This document shows, piece after piece, positions 13,289 through 39,461 of a stretch of 64,000 bases of DNA (positions are counted from its first letter, which is position 1; each line of letters starts with the position of its first letter). Under the pieces are notes generated by a model. The model did no database searches and had not been told where the DNA came from. It worked only from the letters and a program-made list of their open reading frames with translations. The position numbers and the translations under genes are program-made. This stretch comes from Scatophagus argus (lineage: Eukaryota > Chordata > Actinopteri > Scatophagidae), in assembly GCF_020382885.2 (NCBI RefSeq), contig NC_058513.1:9581774-9645773 (forward strand), written 5' to 3'.

Positions 13289-13294
13289 AATAAA
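13289..13294 (+). terminator. pigp polyadenylation signal AATAAA
   Basis: A canonical AATAAA lies 85 bp after the pigp stop codon, a plausible 3' end for a short UTR. Confidence 0.6.
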
Positions 13295-14104
13295 AGAACA
13301 ATTATACTTATTTATTTATACATGGACAATGCAGCGTGGGTGAAATGACTTTTTCTGATGCTTTAAACATCTGTATTGGACAAAATCATGTCCTGTGTAT
13401 GTGTTAATAACTGATATGCTGATCTAACACAACACCATGAACAAGTGAGCCTCCTATCTGACCTACTTGTGCACTGGATATAAAAGGTAATGTGAACAAT
13501 AATTATACATGATCTTATTATTTGAAATATACTAACACTGTCATCTTCGTACATATGATAACCTGTTACAGGAAGAATATTAAGGGAAATTCTAACCTAA
13601 AATTCAACTTCTCACAATTTGTTATACATTGTTAACTCTATTTCTGCTTTTTTACTTTTGATTGGTTGGTTTATATAGAAACAATACAATTTAAAGAAAA
13701 GATTTTCTTTAGATTTCCCTTTGCACTTGTTGTAATTTTAATTTTACAGAGAGGGAAGTCAGCACCTGTGCCTGATCTCCGTGCAAACATACAGCTAACA
13801 AACCAGGAGCTGACATGGACTGGAAAGTCACAGAATATCTTATCAGTAGAGATGGGAGTGTTGATGTCATAACATCTAAAAGAAAATGAAGCCAATGAGT
13901 CAGTTATTTACAAAGCCTTACAGGAGAAAGAAGAAAACAATTATTGGTAAATGTCACAATTATCTGTAAAAACTGGTTTTAAGTTGCCCTCAATGTGTTT
14001 ACTCACAATTCTGAAACAGTTTACAGGAAGAAAGACTTACAGTTAAAAACAAGGTGAACAGAGTGAAACAGAGCACAACTTAACAGAACTCTGCACACAC
14101 AAGC
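13295..14104. other. Intergenic stretch between pigp and the Tc1 relic
   Basis: AT-rich, no recognisable domain. Overlapping frames on both strands around 13670-13895 are of unrelated composition and look like chance. Confidence 0.4.
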
Positions 14105-14368
14105 AAGTTTATACACAAATGTACATAAAAAGTAACAACATCAATGCATCGACAGCTTTGCAGCTGTAACAGCTTCCACTCTTCTGGGAAGGCTTTCCAG
14201 AAAATTTTGGAGAGTTTCTGTGGGAATTCATGCAGTATAGCGTTGTCCAGAATGTCTTGGTATGCTGAAGCATTAAGATTTCCGTTCGCTGGAAGTGAAG
14301 GGGCGAACTCAAACCCTTGAAAACAGCCCCATAACGTGATGTGTCTCAATATTTTTGTCTATATCGGG
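14105..14368 (-). mobile_element. Short internally deleted Tc1-like transposon copy
   Basis: Read on the minus strand, the element starts with a terminal repeat (GATATAGACAAAAATATTGAGACAC). It then carries the Tc1 transposase fragment ANGNLNASAYQDILDNA and jumps directly to sequence equivalent to the 3' part of the copy at 5411-5895 (TACTGCATGAAT then CCCACAGAAA). The far end near 14105 is decayed, with no clear terminal repeat. It is a deletion derivative of the same family and lies just upstream of the harbi1-like gene. Confidence 0.7.
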
Positions 14369-14393
14369 TAGATGCATGTGGTTTTAATCCCGT

Positions 14394-14408
14394 CCACCAG
14401 GTGGCGAT
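14394..14408 (+). promoter_or_regulatory. CTCF-like motif upstream of the harbi1-like gene
   Basis: The sequence CCACCAGGTGGCGAT matches 14 of 15 positions of the CTCF core consensus (CCASYAGRKGGCRSY). It sits about 140 bp before the harbi1-like start codon, so it may mark the promoter. This is a motif match only. Confidence 0.4.
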
Positions 14409-14543
14409 AACGATCATCTTGCGGACTGCATAAACTTTAAAGAAGAAGACAGTGCTCCGATGATACTGGCTGCTGTTCATTTGTCACTCGTGCTGTGATC
14501 TTTGTTGGATGTTTGTATGTGAACGCATCACAGTAGTAAACAA

Positions 14544-16332
14544 ATGGCCTTCGCGCTGCCGGTGTGGCTCGCGGTCCAGGAAGAGCTCCTCGAATATGGC
14601 GCAACAGACTATGGAGCTCCGAGCTGTTTCGACGAATTCGACGACGAAGCTTTGTTCGAGATGTTTCACCTTACCAGACCCTGCCTCTCTTTCATCAGAG
14701 ACGCCGTGTGTATCCGCATAAAGAAAGTTACTGTTAAGAAACCTGCGTTATCTGTGGACGCGATGGTCATGGTGGCACTGAACTTTTACGCACAAGGAGT
14801 CTTCTCCGTTGCAGTCCTTCAGGGAGTCGGACTGAGCCAAATCGACTGCCCTGCGGTTATTAACACCGTGTCCGGGGTCATCGCAGGGATGGCCGATCAG
14901 TTTATCTCGTTCCCTCTAACCGGGGAGGCTAAAGCCAATGTCGCCTTGAAGGTAGAGAAATTATGTGGGATCCCCAACGTGCTGGGTGTCCTGGCTCCAG
15001 CTCACTTCAAGATCAGAGCTTCTCCGTATGAGAAGGACACTTTCAGGTCTTTTGTCAACACTCTGGGTTACACGTCTGTCGTGAGTCAGATCATGTGTGA
15101 CTCCGACGGTAACCTACTGAGTGTGGAAAAATGTTGTGTGGGCAGCACGTTTGAGCAGGACATGTGGGAGTCGTCTTTCAAAGGAAGGGAAATGGAGGAG
15201 GAATTGCACGGGCCATATTGCGTTATTGGTAGGATGTACATTCAGTATACAAACAAAACTGATTTTTTGGCACTGGATAAGAGAGAGATTTGATCATCAA
15301 AAAGTGGCGGTGCTTTGGATTTATAGACTTTACTCAAAGCAATTTCCAAACATGCTCAATATGTGCCAAGATACTGTATGTTTCTGTGTAAAATCAGCCA
15401 ACTCACACGGATACACAACCTACTCCGTAACGCCCCAGTCACTAAACATATTAAGAATACATATTAAACACAGCTATTCTGAAGGTCTTATAAAGCTTTT
15501 TTTCTGTATCGTTCAACAAACAGATGAGTTTGCTCAGTTTTAGAATCTCCATGGCAACTGAGCAGACTGCGGTTGCTGAGCAAGACCACAATATGTGGTT
15601 GAAATCTCTGGAAAAAGTTCACCTTGGATCAAAATATTCAAGAACAAACGTTCTAATTCAGTACTTACATCACACAAAACTGATACTTTGTTAATGCCAT
15701 TTTGTAACGTGTGATCTTTTTAACATTATTCAGTTAGGAAACACATTATTGCTTCATCATCTTCTATATAAAACACAGGTGTTGTCATCCTGGTTTCATT
15801 AGAGTGTCATGAATTCCTGGCAGACTGTACCCTACAAGGGCAGGTGAGGTCTTTAGTTATTGATGCTGTACTAATTGCATCCTCTCATGTCTTTCTTAAA
15901 GCTGGAAGAGGCTACCACTTGAGCAAACATGTCTTGACTCCTGTGTCAGAACCCACAAATGACAACGAGACCCGCTTCAATGAGGCCCACAAAAAGATCC
16001 ACAACGTGATGCGGACAACGCTCGGCTCCATGAAGAGGCGTTTCAGGTGTTTGATGCAACTTGGTTTTGCACAAGAAGGCTCTTTGGACAAAAAGTCCAA
16101 CATTATAAAGGCATGTTGTGTCCTGCACAACATCGCTATGAAGTTCTCTGTCCCTCCCCCGCCGGTAGTTGGTAAAATTGAGCACCTGCATCCGGGCAAG
16201 CTGCGTTCAGTGGCAGTGGAGCTCAACCCTGAGGCCCTAAAAGCCAGACAGGAACTCATGAACAGTATCTTCTCTGTTGTGTCCAGTAGCGAGGACCCAC
16301 CGAATAAAGGCATCAGAGAGGAGGAAGTGTGA
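14544..16332 (+). CDS. HARBI1-like protein, domesticated Harbinger transposase
   Basis: Two exons, 14544-15228 and 15902-16332, give 371 aa (human HARBI1 is 349 aa). The fold follows HARBI1: an N-terminal helical part, then SVDAMVMVALNFYAQGVFSV (compare the family's ALGFYTSG segment), ISFP, GIPNVLGVL and a C-terminal SKHVLTPVSEP, RFNEAHKKIHNV, RRFRCL and IIKACCVLHNIAM. The join is phase 1 and restores CVIAGRGYHLSKHVLTPV, which aligns without a gap to the family. Of the DDE catalytic residues, the first aspartate is replaced (LAPAH at about 150-154, where HARBI1 has VDCIH). The second may be kept (EQDMWE, D206), and the glutamate is replaced by arginine (NVMRTTLG, R266). A host gene is therefore likely, without nuclease activity. 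The start ATG has a good context (ACAAATGG). An AATAAA at 16693 fits its 3' end. Confidence 0.85.
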
Positions 16333-16692
16333 GCAGAGTGTGGTGTCTGCTCAAGGAAGTAAAGAGGACAACTGACATACTGACACTTTAAGGACAAACA
16401 AAGGAGCCAAAACCCAGCTTGAAATGCAGGATTTATAAACAGTCTGAGGCGAATTGCTGTTCTGTGACAGTTTGGCTCTAAAAAAAAACACATTCAGGTA
16501 TTAATAAGAATGTTTAATTTCTTATTCAGATAGAAAATCTTTTCTGCCTGCATTTCTTGTTTTGAAATTTAAAACAATTTAAAAATGCAATTTAAAAACA
16601 TTCTTCTGTCATTTGGGGTTTTTTTTCCCACAAATAATAACAATAATAATGATGATAATGAATGATAATGATAATAAGGAACCAAAAAAGTA

Positions 16693-16698
16693 AATAAA
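16693..16698 (+). terminator. Polyadenylation signal for the harbi1-like gene
   Basis: AATAAA 360 bp after the stop codon. A GATAAT/AATAAT microsatellite precedes it at about 16632-16678. Confidence 0.45.
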
Positions 16699-16833
16699 GT
16701 GTGCTATGTATACACAGTAAAGATGTGTTTTTCATATGTACAGCTTATAACAATATAGACCATGTAGACTTTACAATTAGTTTTGAATTAATTGCACAAA
16801 TGACTGACTGCAGGACTGTACATCTTATTTAGT

Positions 16834-28658
<11,825 letters not shown>

Positions 28659-31201
28659 TGTTACAGTTTCTAAGGAACACACATACTATGAACTTGATAA
28701 TTCCTCTGTTGTCCCCAGCTTCAAGATTCTATTTTCAGTACTACCACTGACATGCTGACGTAGACAACAACACTTAAGGCTTGCAAAGAATGTCTTCGTC
28801 CCTGGGCTGCCAAAGTCCAATATTAACTTTATTCCAGTGCTGTTGACTTTTAATTCTTAACCATGTCCTCCTTCTGTAACCTCTGGTCCCTTCTCATATA
28901 GGCAAGTGACTAAGTAAATTGCTGCTTCTCCTTTTTGGCCTTGTACAACCACAGAGACCTTTGCCCCGCCTTTACTTCCTTATTAACGGTTAAAGTGTAC
29001 ATGTTTTACATATTTATTCATGATAATTGCTCAACAGCTGCTATATAGTAATCATAACCAGTTTCATGTTTGTGACCGTCTGTGTACTATTAGAATGTGA
29101 ATGTTATTAATCATTTTAAATTTCTTACATTATTATATGATTTCTTAATCAAAGTGACCGTCTAATCCATCTATCTATCTATCTATCCACACTAGTACTG
29201 GTTTCACAGAAGATTTGCTTTTGGTTTCACCGCACTGTCTCTGGGGGGGTGATATTTATAGATTGCTTGTGGTTGAAATGTTTAAGGAACTACAAAAACA
29301 CCCCTAACACGTTTTTGTAAAAAACATGACAGCATTTACAATCTCACATTATGGCACAGCGTCCAATAACAGCGGTGTTACATCAAAGAGAACACTGTCC
29401 AGTGTCCAATGGGGAAACTTTAGGAGGAAGTTAAACATCATAATTATCATCTTTTCCCCAATCCTTAAATATTGCATAATATTAGTCATAAACAGGACAA
29501 CTATAATGAACTTCCTTATTATATATTGAGCATAACCAATGCTTGTTTTAAAATGCCCATTTATTCAACATTTATGGAAATGTGTATTTTATGATATTTG
29601 GCCACTACCCCAACTATAATTTCCTTATCACTCTAAGACTGGCATTATGAAGGTATGAAGAAGTGGAATTCATGTTCAGAATGGTCCTCATGTTTTTTGA
29701 GTCTTAGTTCTTAATACATACAAAAAAAATTCTGGCTAAACAATTTCAAAGGTCAATAAATGTTTTAAAACTAACAGCTCCTGCTGGACTTTGCTAGCAC
29801 CATAAATAAGCCCTACAGAAAAAACAGATGAAACACTCACATTTAAAACTGTATTTATTTGTCTAATCACTTTGTTGTAACTGAAACATTTTAATACAAT
29901 ATATAACATATATATCAAACAGCATGTGTGGTCATACTGTACAGTATCTGTGTTATATAACACTAACAAGTTGGATAAGTTCCTACACAATTGTTATGCA
30001 CTGGCAGTAATGCTGATAAGCTAATTTATGACTTTGATAGCAACCGTTTCAGTTGCCTCTTTTGATCCACTCTCCCAGAATTTTAAACATACTGCAGCGT
30101 ATATACAATAACTGTGCTACATCTCTCCTTAAAACCACCCAAGTTTCTGGACGTGTTCCCCAACCCGGTATGCTTCCCATTTCCACACACATACCTTCAT
30201 TATTGTCTGGTCTGTTCACTGTGGCGTTTGTTCAAGTAACGTCACAAGAAATTAATTTCATTTAAAATTATTATAATAATTAGCAGATCCAATATTGTTT
30301 TTTAAGCAATTTGTTGAGGTCGGGGTGAACGTACAATCCGTGAGTTAGACACTCAGGTTGTCTGAAATATAATGTGTCCACAGACAAACAAGAGGTGGCA
30401 GTACTGATGTACAGAGAATATAAATTCACAGTAGCTACCGTTGGCTGGGGGAGGGTCACTGTCCGTGGTGTGTAAACAAGAAGATACAGGCAGCCACGGT
30501 GTTGGCTAAGTGGAGTTAATGTTACCTTCACAGACCAAGTGAGTGACAAAAAACAAAAGTAACATTGACCTGTAATAGAATAACTCAACTTTAACGACAG
30601 TCTGGCTCAGCTAACACAGCGTTACAGGTTACCCAGGCTGTTAATGCTTATGTTGATGCTAGCGATAGCTAAACTTTCAGCATGCGACTATTGCTACCCG
30701 TCAGCCTTGACTTATCAGAGTTAAATTGGTTGTTAGTTCGTTTTTTTATGTGATTTCAGTAAACGAACTAAACTATACTCAGGTTTTGAGGCTAATTAAC
30801 GTTGTCTTTACTTCACTTTATCTAATTGATATCATTCGAACTGAAATTCGCAGCTATCAAGATGTGCTAACGTTAGCATTGCCTTCATTTGGTTATAGTC
30901 GTTAAAGCACAGTTGAATTCAGTTCACTTCGTAACACATGACGACAGTATGGCCGATGGTTTACTAAAGCTCTTAAACACCGGTTACTTAAAAGGTGTGT
31001 AGAAAAGCGGTGCAGAAACTTGACGAGCTCACTTGCGAGGGTGAGTGAGCAAAAGCGTTTGCTAGCCAGGTTAGCTGGAGAGGTATATTCTGTTATTTTC
31101 TTTTCTGGATTGTTTGTTGTTGTTGTTTGATGAGGAGCTTATTAGTTGTTTTGGTTTACATTATTATCCATTATTATTATTATTATTTCTGTCTTTTAGA
31201 A
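28659..31201. other. Spacer between ptprh and ferritin genes
   Basis: No coding signal beyond short chance frames. An ATCT microsatellite lies at 29168-29188. Sequence becomes richer in CpG and GCTAACGTTAGC-like words from about 30600, probably the ferritin promoter and 5' UTR. I saw no canonical iron-responsive element (a C-bulged hairpin with a CAGTGN loop) between 30300 and 31201. Confidence 0.45.
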
Positions 31202-32268
31202 ATGCAGTCTGTGGTAAAACAAAACCTCCATTCGGAGACCGAGGGAGACGTCAACAAACTCATCAACCTCAAGCTCAGTGCATCCTACACCTATCTTGCT
31301 CTGGTACGGTTTCTCTAATGAGTAACGTTAATCAACATCGGTATGGTTTCTCTGTGACTTTTCATATTAAGTGTTTAAATAATGTTAAAACGATAGATAT
31401 TTTTCCTCTTTGAAGGGAATGTTTTTTGTCACGCCTGCATTGGAATCCCCCTGAATACAGCGTTTCTTTCATCTCTGTAGGGGATGTATTTTGACAGGGA
31501 TGATGTTGCCTTGCCAAAGTTCTCCAGTTTTTTCTTGGAGCGCTCAGTGAAAGAGAGGGAACAGGCTGAGAAGCTGCTGGAATATCAGAATATGAGAGGA
31601 GGAAGAATTTTGCTTCAGACTATTGCTGTAAGTACACAATGTCCATCCCCCTCATTATTGATAAGATTTGTACATTTCTTGATATATATGTTTATCTGAG
31701 TATCAAATGTTCTAGAAACCAAGTAGAGAGGATTGGAGAGGTGGCCTGGATGCAATGTCCTTTTCCCTGGACTACCAGAAGTCTCTTAACACATGTATTC
31801 TCGATGTGCACCGCAGAGCTGGCGTCCACAGCGACCCTCACGTAAGTCTGGCACTGAGGTAGATATAACTGCCACTTGTGCTAAGGCTGTTGTTCAGCTG
31901 TGAGATAATCAATATGGTGTGAAACAGATACACTGTCACACATTGAAAGTACTTTTCTGTGTGAGTTCAATTCCGCATAATTAGTGTCAGGAAGATTTAA
32001 GGGGTGTTTATTCTCTTCATTATTAACCTTACAATAATTTATTTCCTAATTGGCCACCTTAATAACTTTGTTTGACATACATCTTACTCATTGTTTTCTG
32101 TCTTTCTTTGTTTTGTAGCTGTGTGACTTCCTCGAGCAGCACTTCCTCACTGACAGCCATGACACCATCAAGAAGCTGGGTGATTACATTGGCAGTCTGA
32201 CCCGCATCACTGCGTCCGAGACACACGGCTCTATGGGAGAATACCTCTTTGATAAACACACTCTGTAA
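31202..32268 (+). CDS. Ferritin H-like subunit with altered ferroxidase site
   Basis: Four exons, 31202-31303, 31481-31627, 31716-31841 and 32119-32268, give 174 aa, a normal length for the ferritin four-helix bundle. The family is clear from [39 protein letters not shown] and [10 protein letters not shown]. Aligned to human H ferritin, the ferroxidase ligands are: E27 to K (INLKL), Y34 kept, E62 kept, H65 to Q (KEREQAEK), E107 to Q (LDYQKS) and Q141 to S (LTDSHDT). The subunit should therefore bind and oxidise iron poorly, or serve as a structural partner in mixed shells. It is not a standard L chain either, because E62 is not K. No iron-responsive element was seen upstream. It interrupts the ptprh-syt5 neighbourhood known from human. 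Confidence 0.92.
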
Positions 32269-32699
32269 AGGTCACAGCAGCACAGTTACTCAAGCTCCAT
32301 ATTTCAAAAGATACACAGAGTCAAGAGGGCAACAGTCCCTCACACTGTGCATTCTTCTCCGTTAAGAAAATTGCAAAATATTTTTACAGTTTACCACACA
32401 TGTCACTATTGTACCAATGGCACAGGAGAAGTTCTCTGCAAAATAACAGAAAATACCTCAATTCTTCTTGAAAATTGGAAAAATAATAATGTCATTAATA
32501 TAGTGCTAAAATTTTTCCTAAGCTGTTAAAATGAGTCACATTTTTATGAAGACTCGATTGTATCATGTCATGCATTCCAGTTGGTCAGAGGTTTCATCCT
32601 ACACAAATATTTTGTATAATGCTAACTATTTTGAGTCAAACAAGTTTTTTTTTTTTTTTTTTTTAAGCATCGGAGATTTGAAATATCACTGAAATGCTG

Positions 32700-32705
32700 A
32701 ATAAA
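32700..32705 (+). terminator. Ferritin polyadenylation signal AATAAA
   Basis: AATAAA about 430 bp after the stop, preceded by a T-run at 32646-32664. Confidence 0.5.
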
Positions 32706-35035
32706 GATCAGTTTAAGGAGAGAGATATTGTCTTTGTCTTTTCTTACAACCAAGTAAAAAAAAAATTGTCCTGCCATTCAGATGCATAGTCATCTTATCG
32801 GTCTTTTCCTATCTGCACCTATAGAACACTATAAAGATACCAGTGGGACTTTGCTTACTCAGTATTGGATGGAAGCTTAATGTTTAAGCTACCAGACACT
32901 TTGTGGTTAAAAAGTCCTATGCTGATTCTCAGTAAATTACATGTTTCAGCAAAGATAAGATTCAGTTGCAGGCAAATGTCAACAGAGTGCCTAGCGTATG
33001 TCCTGTTGTACAGAGCTTCAGCTGCAATCCAGTGATAAAGTGCTGCAACACACCCAACACACTACAAGATATGAAATAAGTATTGAACAGTTGTGGAGAA
33101 AAAAAAAAAACATTTGCTTGATTCTTGACTGATTTGGAACACATTACTTATTTGAGTAGCAGAAAAACATGCAACTAAAACAGAGCATGCAACACTACGA
33201 ACAAAACATCACTGGAATACAATTAAAGTGGTCTCTTGTATAGCTGTGTATGATTTAAAGCTAGTGGACTACCTTAAATGGGGAAAACCAGTCCCAGTAT
33301 GTCATGTACAAACTGCACAGGAAAATAATGCAATCAAGTATACCAGCCCTGCAAAAAATGCTATGAACCTCACAATACTATTTTTTTCCTGTTTTGTTTG
33401 CATCTGCTGTTAAGTATTAGAGGAGGCTGTTGCATGTTGGATTGGAGCCACAGAGATCTCCAGATGTAGCAGTGCAAACACGTGGCAGCATGCCTGAGGA
33501 TTACGGTTCACAGTGCTCTAAATACGGTATGTGTTTTGTACAGTAAAATGGAAAGCCAAAGGATGGGGAGGATAAAGCATCCACTCTCAGTGAAAGTTGT
33601 TGGTAGATTGACGGCGAGGACAGCTATGCTGAAGGGATTAGTGAAGGGCCGTTTGCACTACAATCTCTTCAGTCTAATGGATTAACACAACCACTACTGC
33701 CATGTCTCATCAGTCTAATGAATGGTCACTTTTGTTACTCAAGGGTGAAGCCTTAAGTTGTTTAAGATATTTTAAATTTCTAACAGGGGAGTGGTAATAC
33801 AAGAAACGATGACTTGCTCTTTAGGCACCTTCAGTCAAACACAGAAGCAACAGATGTGTTTTCATTATAATATCGGGAGGAGGGGAAGGGGGGGGGATTA
33901 AATCGAAACACTGCTCGAGTGCTTTGCCAGTGCTTTTGCATTGATGGAAAGGGTTTCAGGGAGACTACCAGTCATATTCAGCGGCATACAAAAGTAACAA
34001 TGGGTTTATGAGTGCTCCAACAGGCCAAAGGGGAAGCAGCAAGAAATACACTTGGAACTACAAGTTGCTCAAAAAGCTTTTTAGGTGTAGAGGGACTTCA
34101 AGGAAAATATCAACAGGTAAGATAAATATACATCAGATTTCAAACATTTCTGTTATGATTAAGTGCAAGAGCACTATGTTGCAAAAAAAAAAGAATGTGA
34201 AAAAACTGCTAGACTTTTTAAATGAATTTAATTATTTTAATGATAGCATTAATTTTGTACTTGAAAATACCCACTAAAATCTCTTGACTGGCTCTTATAT
34301 AATAACAACATGAATGATTTGCCTATAGTTGCCTGAATCTGAACCAAATCTAGAGCTGACACTATTGATTACTTTCATTAGTCATTCATGTGCAGATTAT
34401 TTTCATTATTATGAATAATGATTGATCAATTAATCATTTAGTTCTCAAAATTCTCATTACCATTTCCCATGATGTCTAATGTTTAAATTTCATTAGCATC
34501 CTCTATTAAAAAGCGGCTGCAATTAGATTGTGACAACTGCATTTAAGAAATTCTATAATTCCAAAATTTTTTCTTATTCTTCTATGTATTTCTTGTATAT
34601 ATTATAGAAATAACAAAAAAGTCGTCATTCCAGAAAACAAAAAAGTAGAAAATTGAGGGTGGAGACTCCAATTCTTTTTTAAGTTTTGAGGAGCTGGGAT
34701 TTTGGATTATTATTGTAGCACCAGAGTTTAATCCAGTTACTCACAGAGACAATGACGAGTGAAAAACGGGCGGTGGGACAAACGGAGTGAAAGCGTGGGT
34801 TATGGGGCGGGGAGATGACGGAATGAGAGTAACAGAGGGATTAGGGTCAGCCATGTTGAGCATCTGGCTCAGAGATGTCCTATGCTCTTGAACTGTACTG
34901 CAATGCATGGACAGAGGGATTACACACTGTACATACAAAGTCAATTTATCTCTCACTTTAGGGTTCAGGATGACAGAGAACATAACAAACAGATATCACA
35001 TGAATAACTGCTGATTCTGATGTTTGACAGCTGAC
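32706..35035. other. Spacer between ferritin and syt5
   Basis: No coding domain recognised. The 5' UTR exon(s) of syt5 must lie here, because its start codon follows an acceptor (TTGACAG), but I could not place them. Only short low-complexity runs were seen (G-rich 33876-33896). Confidence 0.4.
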
Positions 35036-38341
<3,306 letters not shown>

Positions 38342-38522
38342 TGTGTCACCTTGTTGGAGTTTCAGTTACTGTTGATACATCACTTGTTGTTAATCCTGAT
38401 GTTTTCTCAACCTGCATGTTGTATAATCCATTTGTCTCTTTAAAGAAACTTTAATGTGTTTGTGTGTGTTTCTGTGAGGGAGGAGTGTGTGATGTACAGA
38501 CAAATTTTGATATTTGGTTGTC

Positions 38523-38528
38523 AATAAA
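38523..38528 (+). terminator. Proximal syt5 polyadenylation signal
   Basis: AATAAA 180 bp after the stop. A second AATAAA at 38790-38795 may be an alternative distal signal. Confidence 0.5.
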
Positions 38529-39015
38529 ACCATGGCTCCCTCACTTACCTTACACTGTAAACCAGTATGACTTTGTTTATACTTGTACACACTTATATGT
38601 AGATGTGCATTTCTTTGTGTGTATGCCCATGCATGGGCCTAGTAAAATTTGTATGCATAAAGGAAAGTTTCCAAAATTACTCTGTGTGCATCTCATAGTG
38701 TGTACACTTTTCTGCTTATTGTGTAGCACTGTGGTGCAACAGAGTCCTGAATAATGCTAGTTGTTACGCTCTGGATCATTTCGAATGCAAATAAAACCGC
38801 TATGGACCGTTTCACATCAATGTCTTCTCACTTGTACATTGTGGGTTCTGTCGGATGGTATTAGTTAGGTGTGCTGTTTAACTGTGAGAAACGACTGAAG
38901 AAAACTGTAGGAGCTGTGGAAATCAAAGAGAATCATATATGTATAATACAATTACCCAACCGCGGTTTTTGAAGGTCTTCAAATTTGAAGTGTGCTCTAC
39001 TAATAAATCCAGTCA

Positions 39016-39030
39016 CCGGTAGATGGCGCC
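39016..39030 (+). promoter_or_regulatory. CTCF-like motif upstream of dnaaf3
   Basis: CCGGTAGATGGCGCC matches 14 of 15 positions of the CTCF core consensus. It lies between the syt5 3' end and the dnaaf3 promoter, a reasonable place for an insulator. Motif match only. Confidence 0.4.
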
Positions 39031-39050
39031 CATCTTCCCCACTTGAAACG

Positions 39051-39063
39051 GTTGCCTAGCAGC
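39051..39063 (+). promoter_or_regulatory. RFX X-box-like motif at the dnaaf3 promoter
   Basis: GTTGCCTAGCAGC differs at one base from the classical ciliary X-box form GTTGCCTAGCAAC. It lies about 70 bp before a likely non-coding first exon, which ends with a donor at about 39137 (GGTGAGGTGAGT). RFX factors drive ciliary genes, and dnaaf3 is one. Confidence 0.55.
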
Positions 39064-39461
39064 AGAACCCAAACTTTCCGTTCAGACGGTTAGCTGCAAA
39101 CTTTATTCATTCATTTGTCATAATACATTCGGTGAGGTGAGTTTTTCTCGTCGTTTTTGTCTCAATGTATAGTATCTGGTCGCACTTTTTGGTAGGTTTT
39201 ATCAACACGTTTATGTCAGAGACGGTTTTGTGCCTCTGGTTAACAGTTTCATTGATAAGCTAACACACGATATTCTTTTGACCAATTTACCGTTAGCTGT
39301 GGTTACTTAACGTTCGTGCTAAGCAATGCTATCGCACATGAACACTACCAGCACTAACTGACACTGACATTGTTTAAAAAAAGCATCAGCCCTGATGTCT
39401 GACGTATTTTGTCAATCACTTACAGGCCAGTGGACGGCTGTGACTTTGTTTCGGCCACAGG

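Noticed and set aside
15781-15842. Possible middle exon of the harbi1-like gene (GTTGTCATCCTGG...)
   Set aside because: It could be spliced in frame, but adding it breaks the gap-free match of CVIAGRGYHLSKHVLTPV to HARBI1.
31270-31290. CAGTGC loop-like word in ferritin exon 1
   Set aside because: The flanks cannot pair into an IRE stem and it lies inside the coding sequence.
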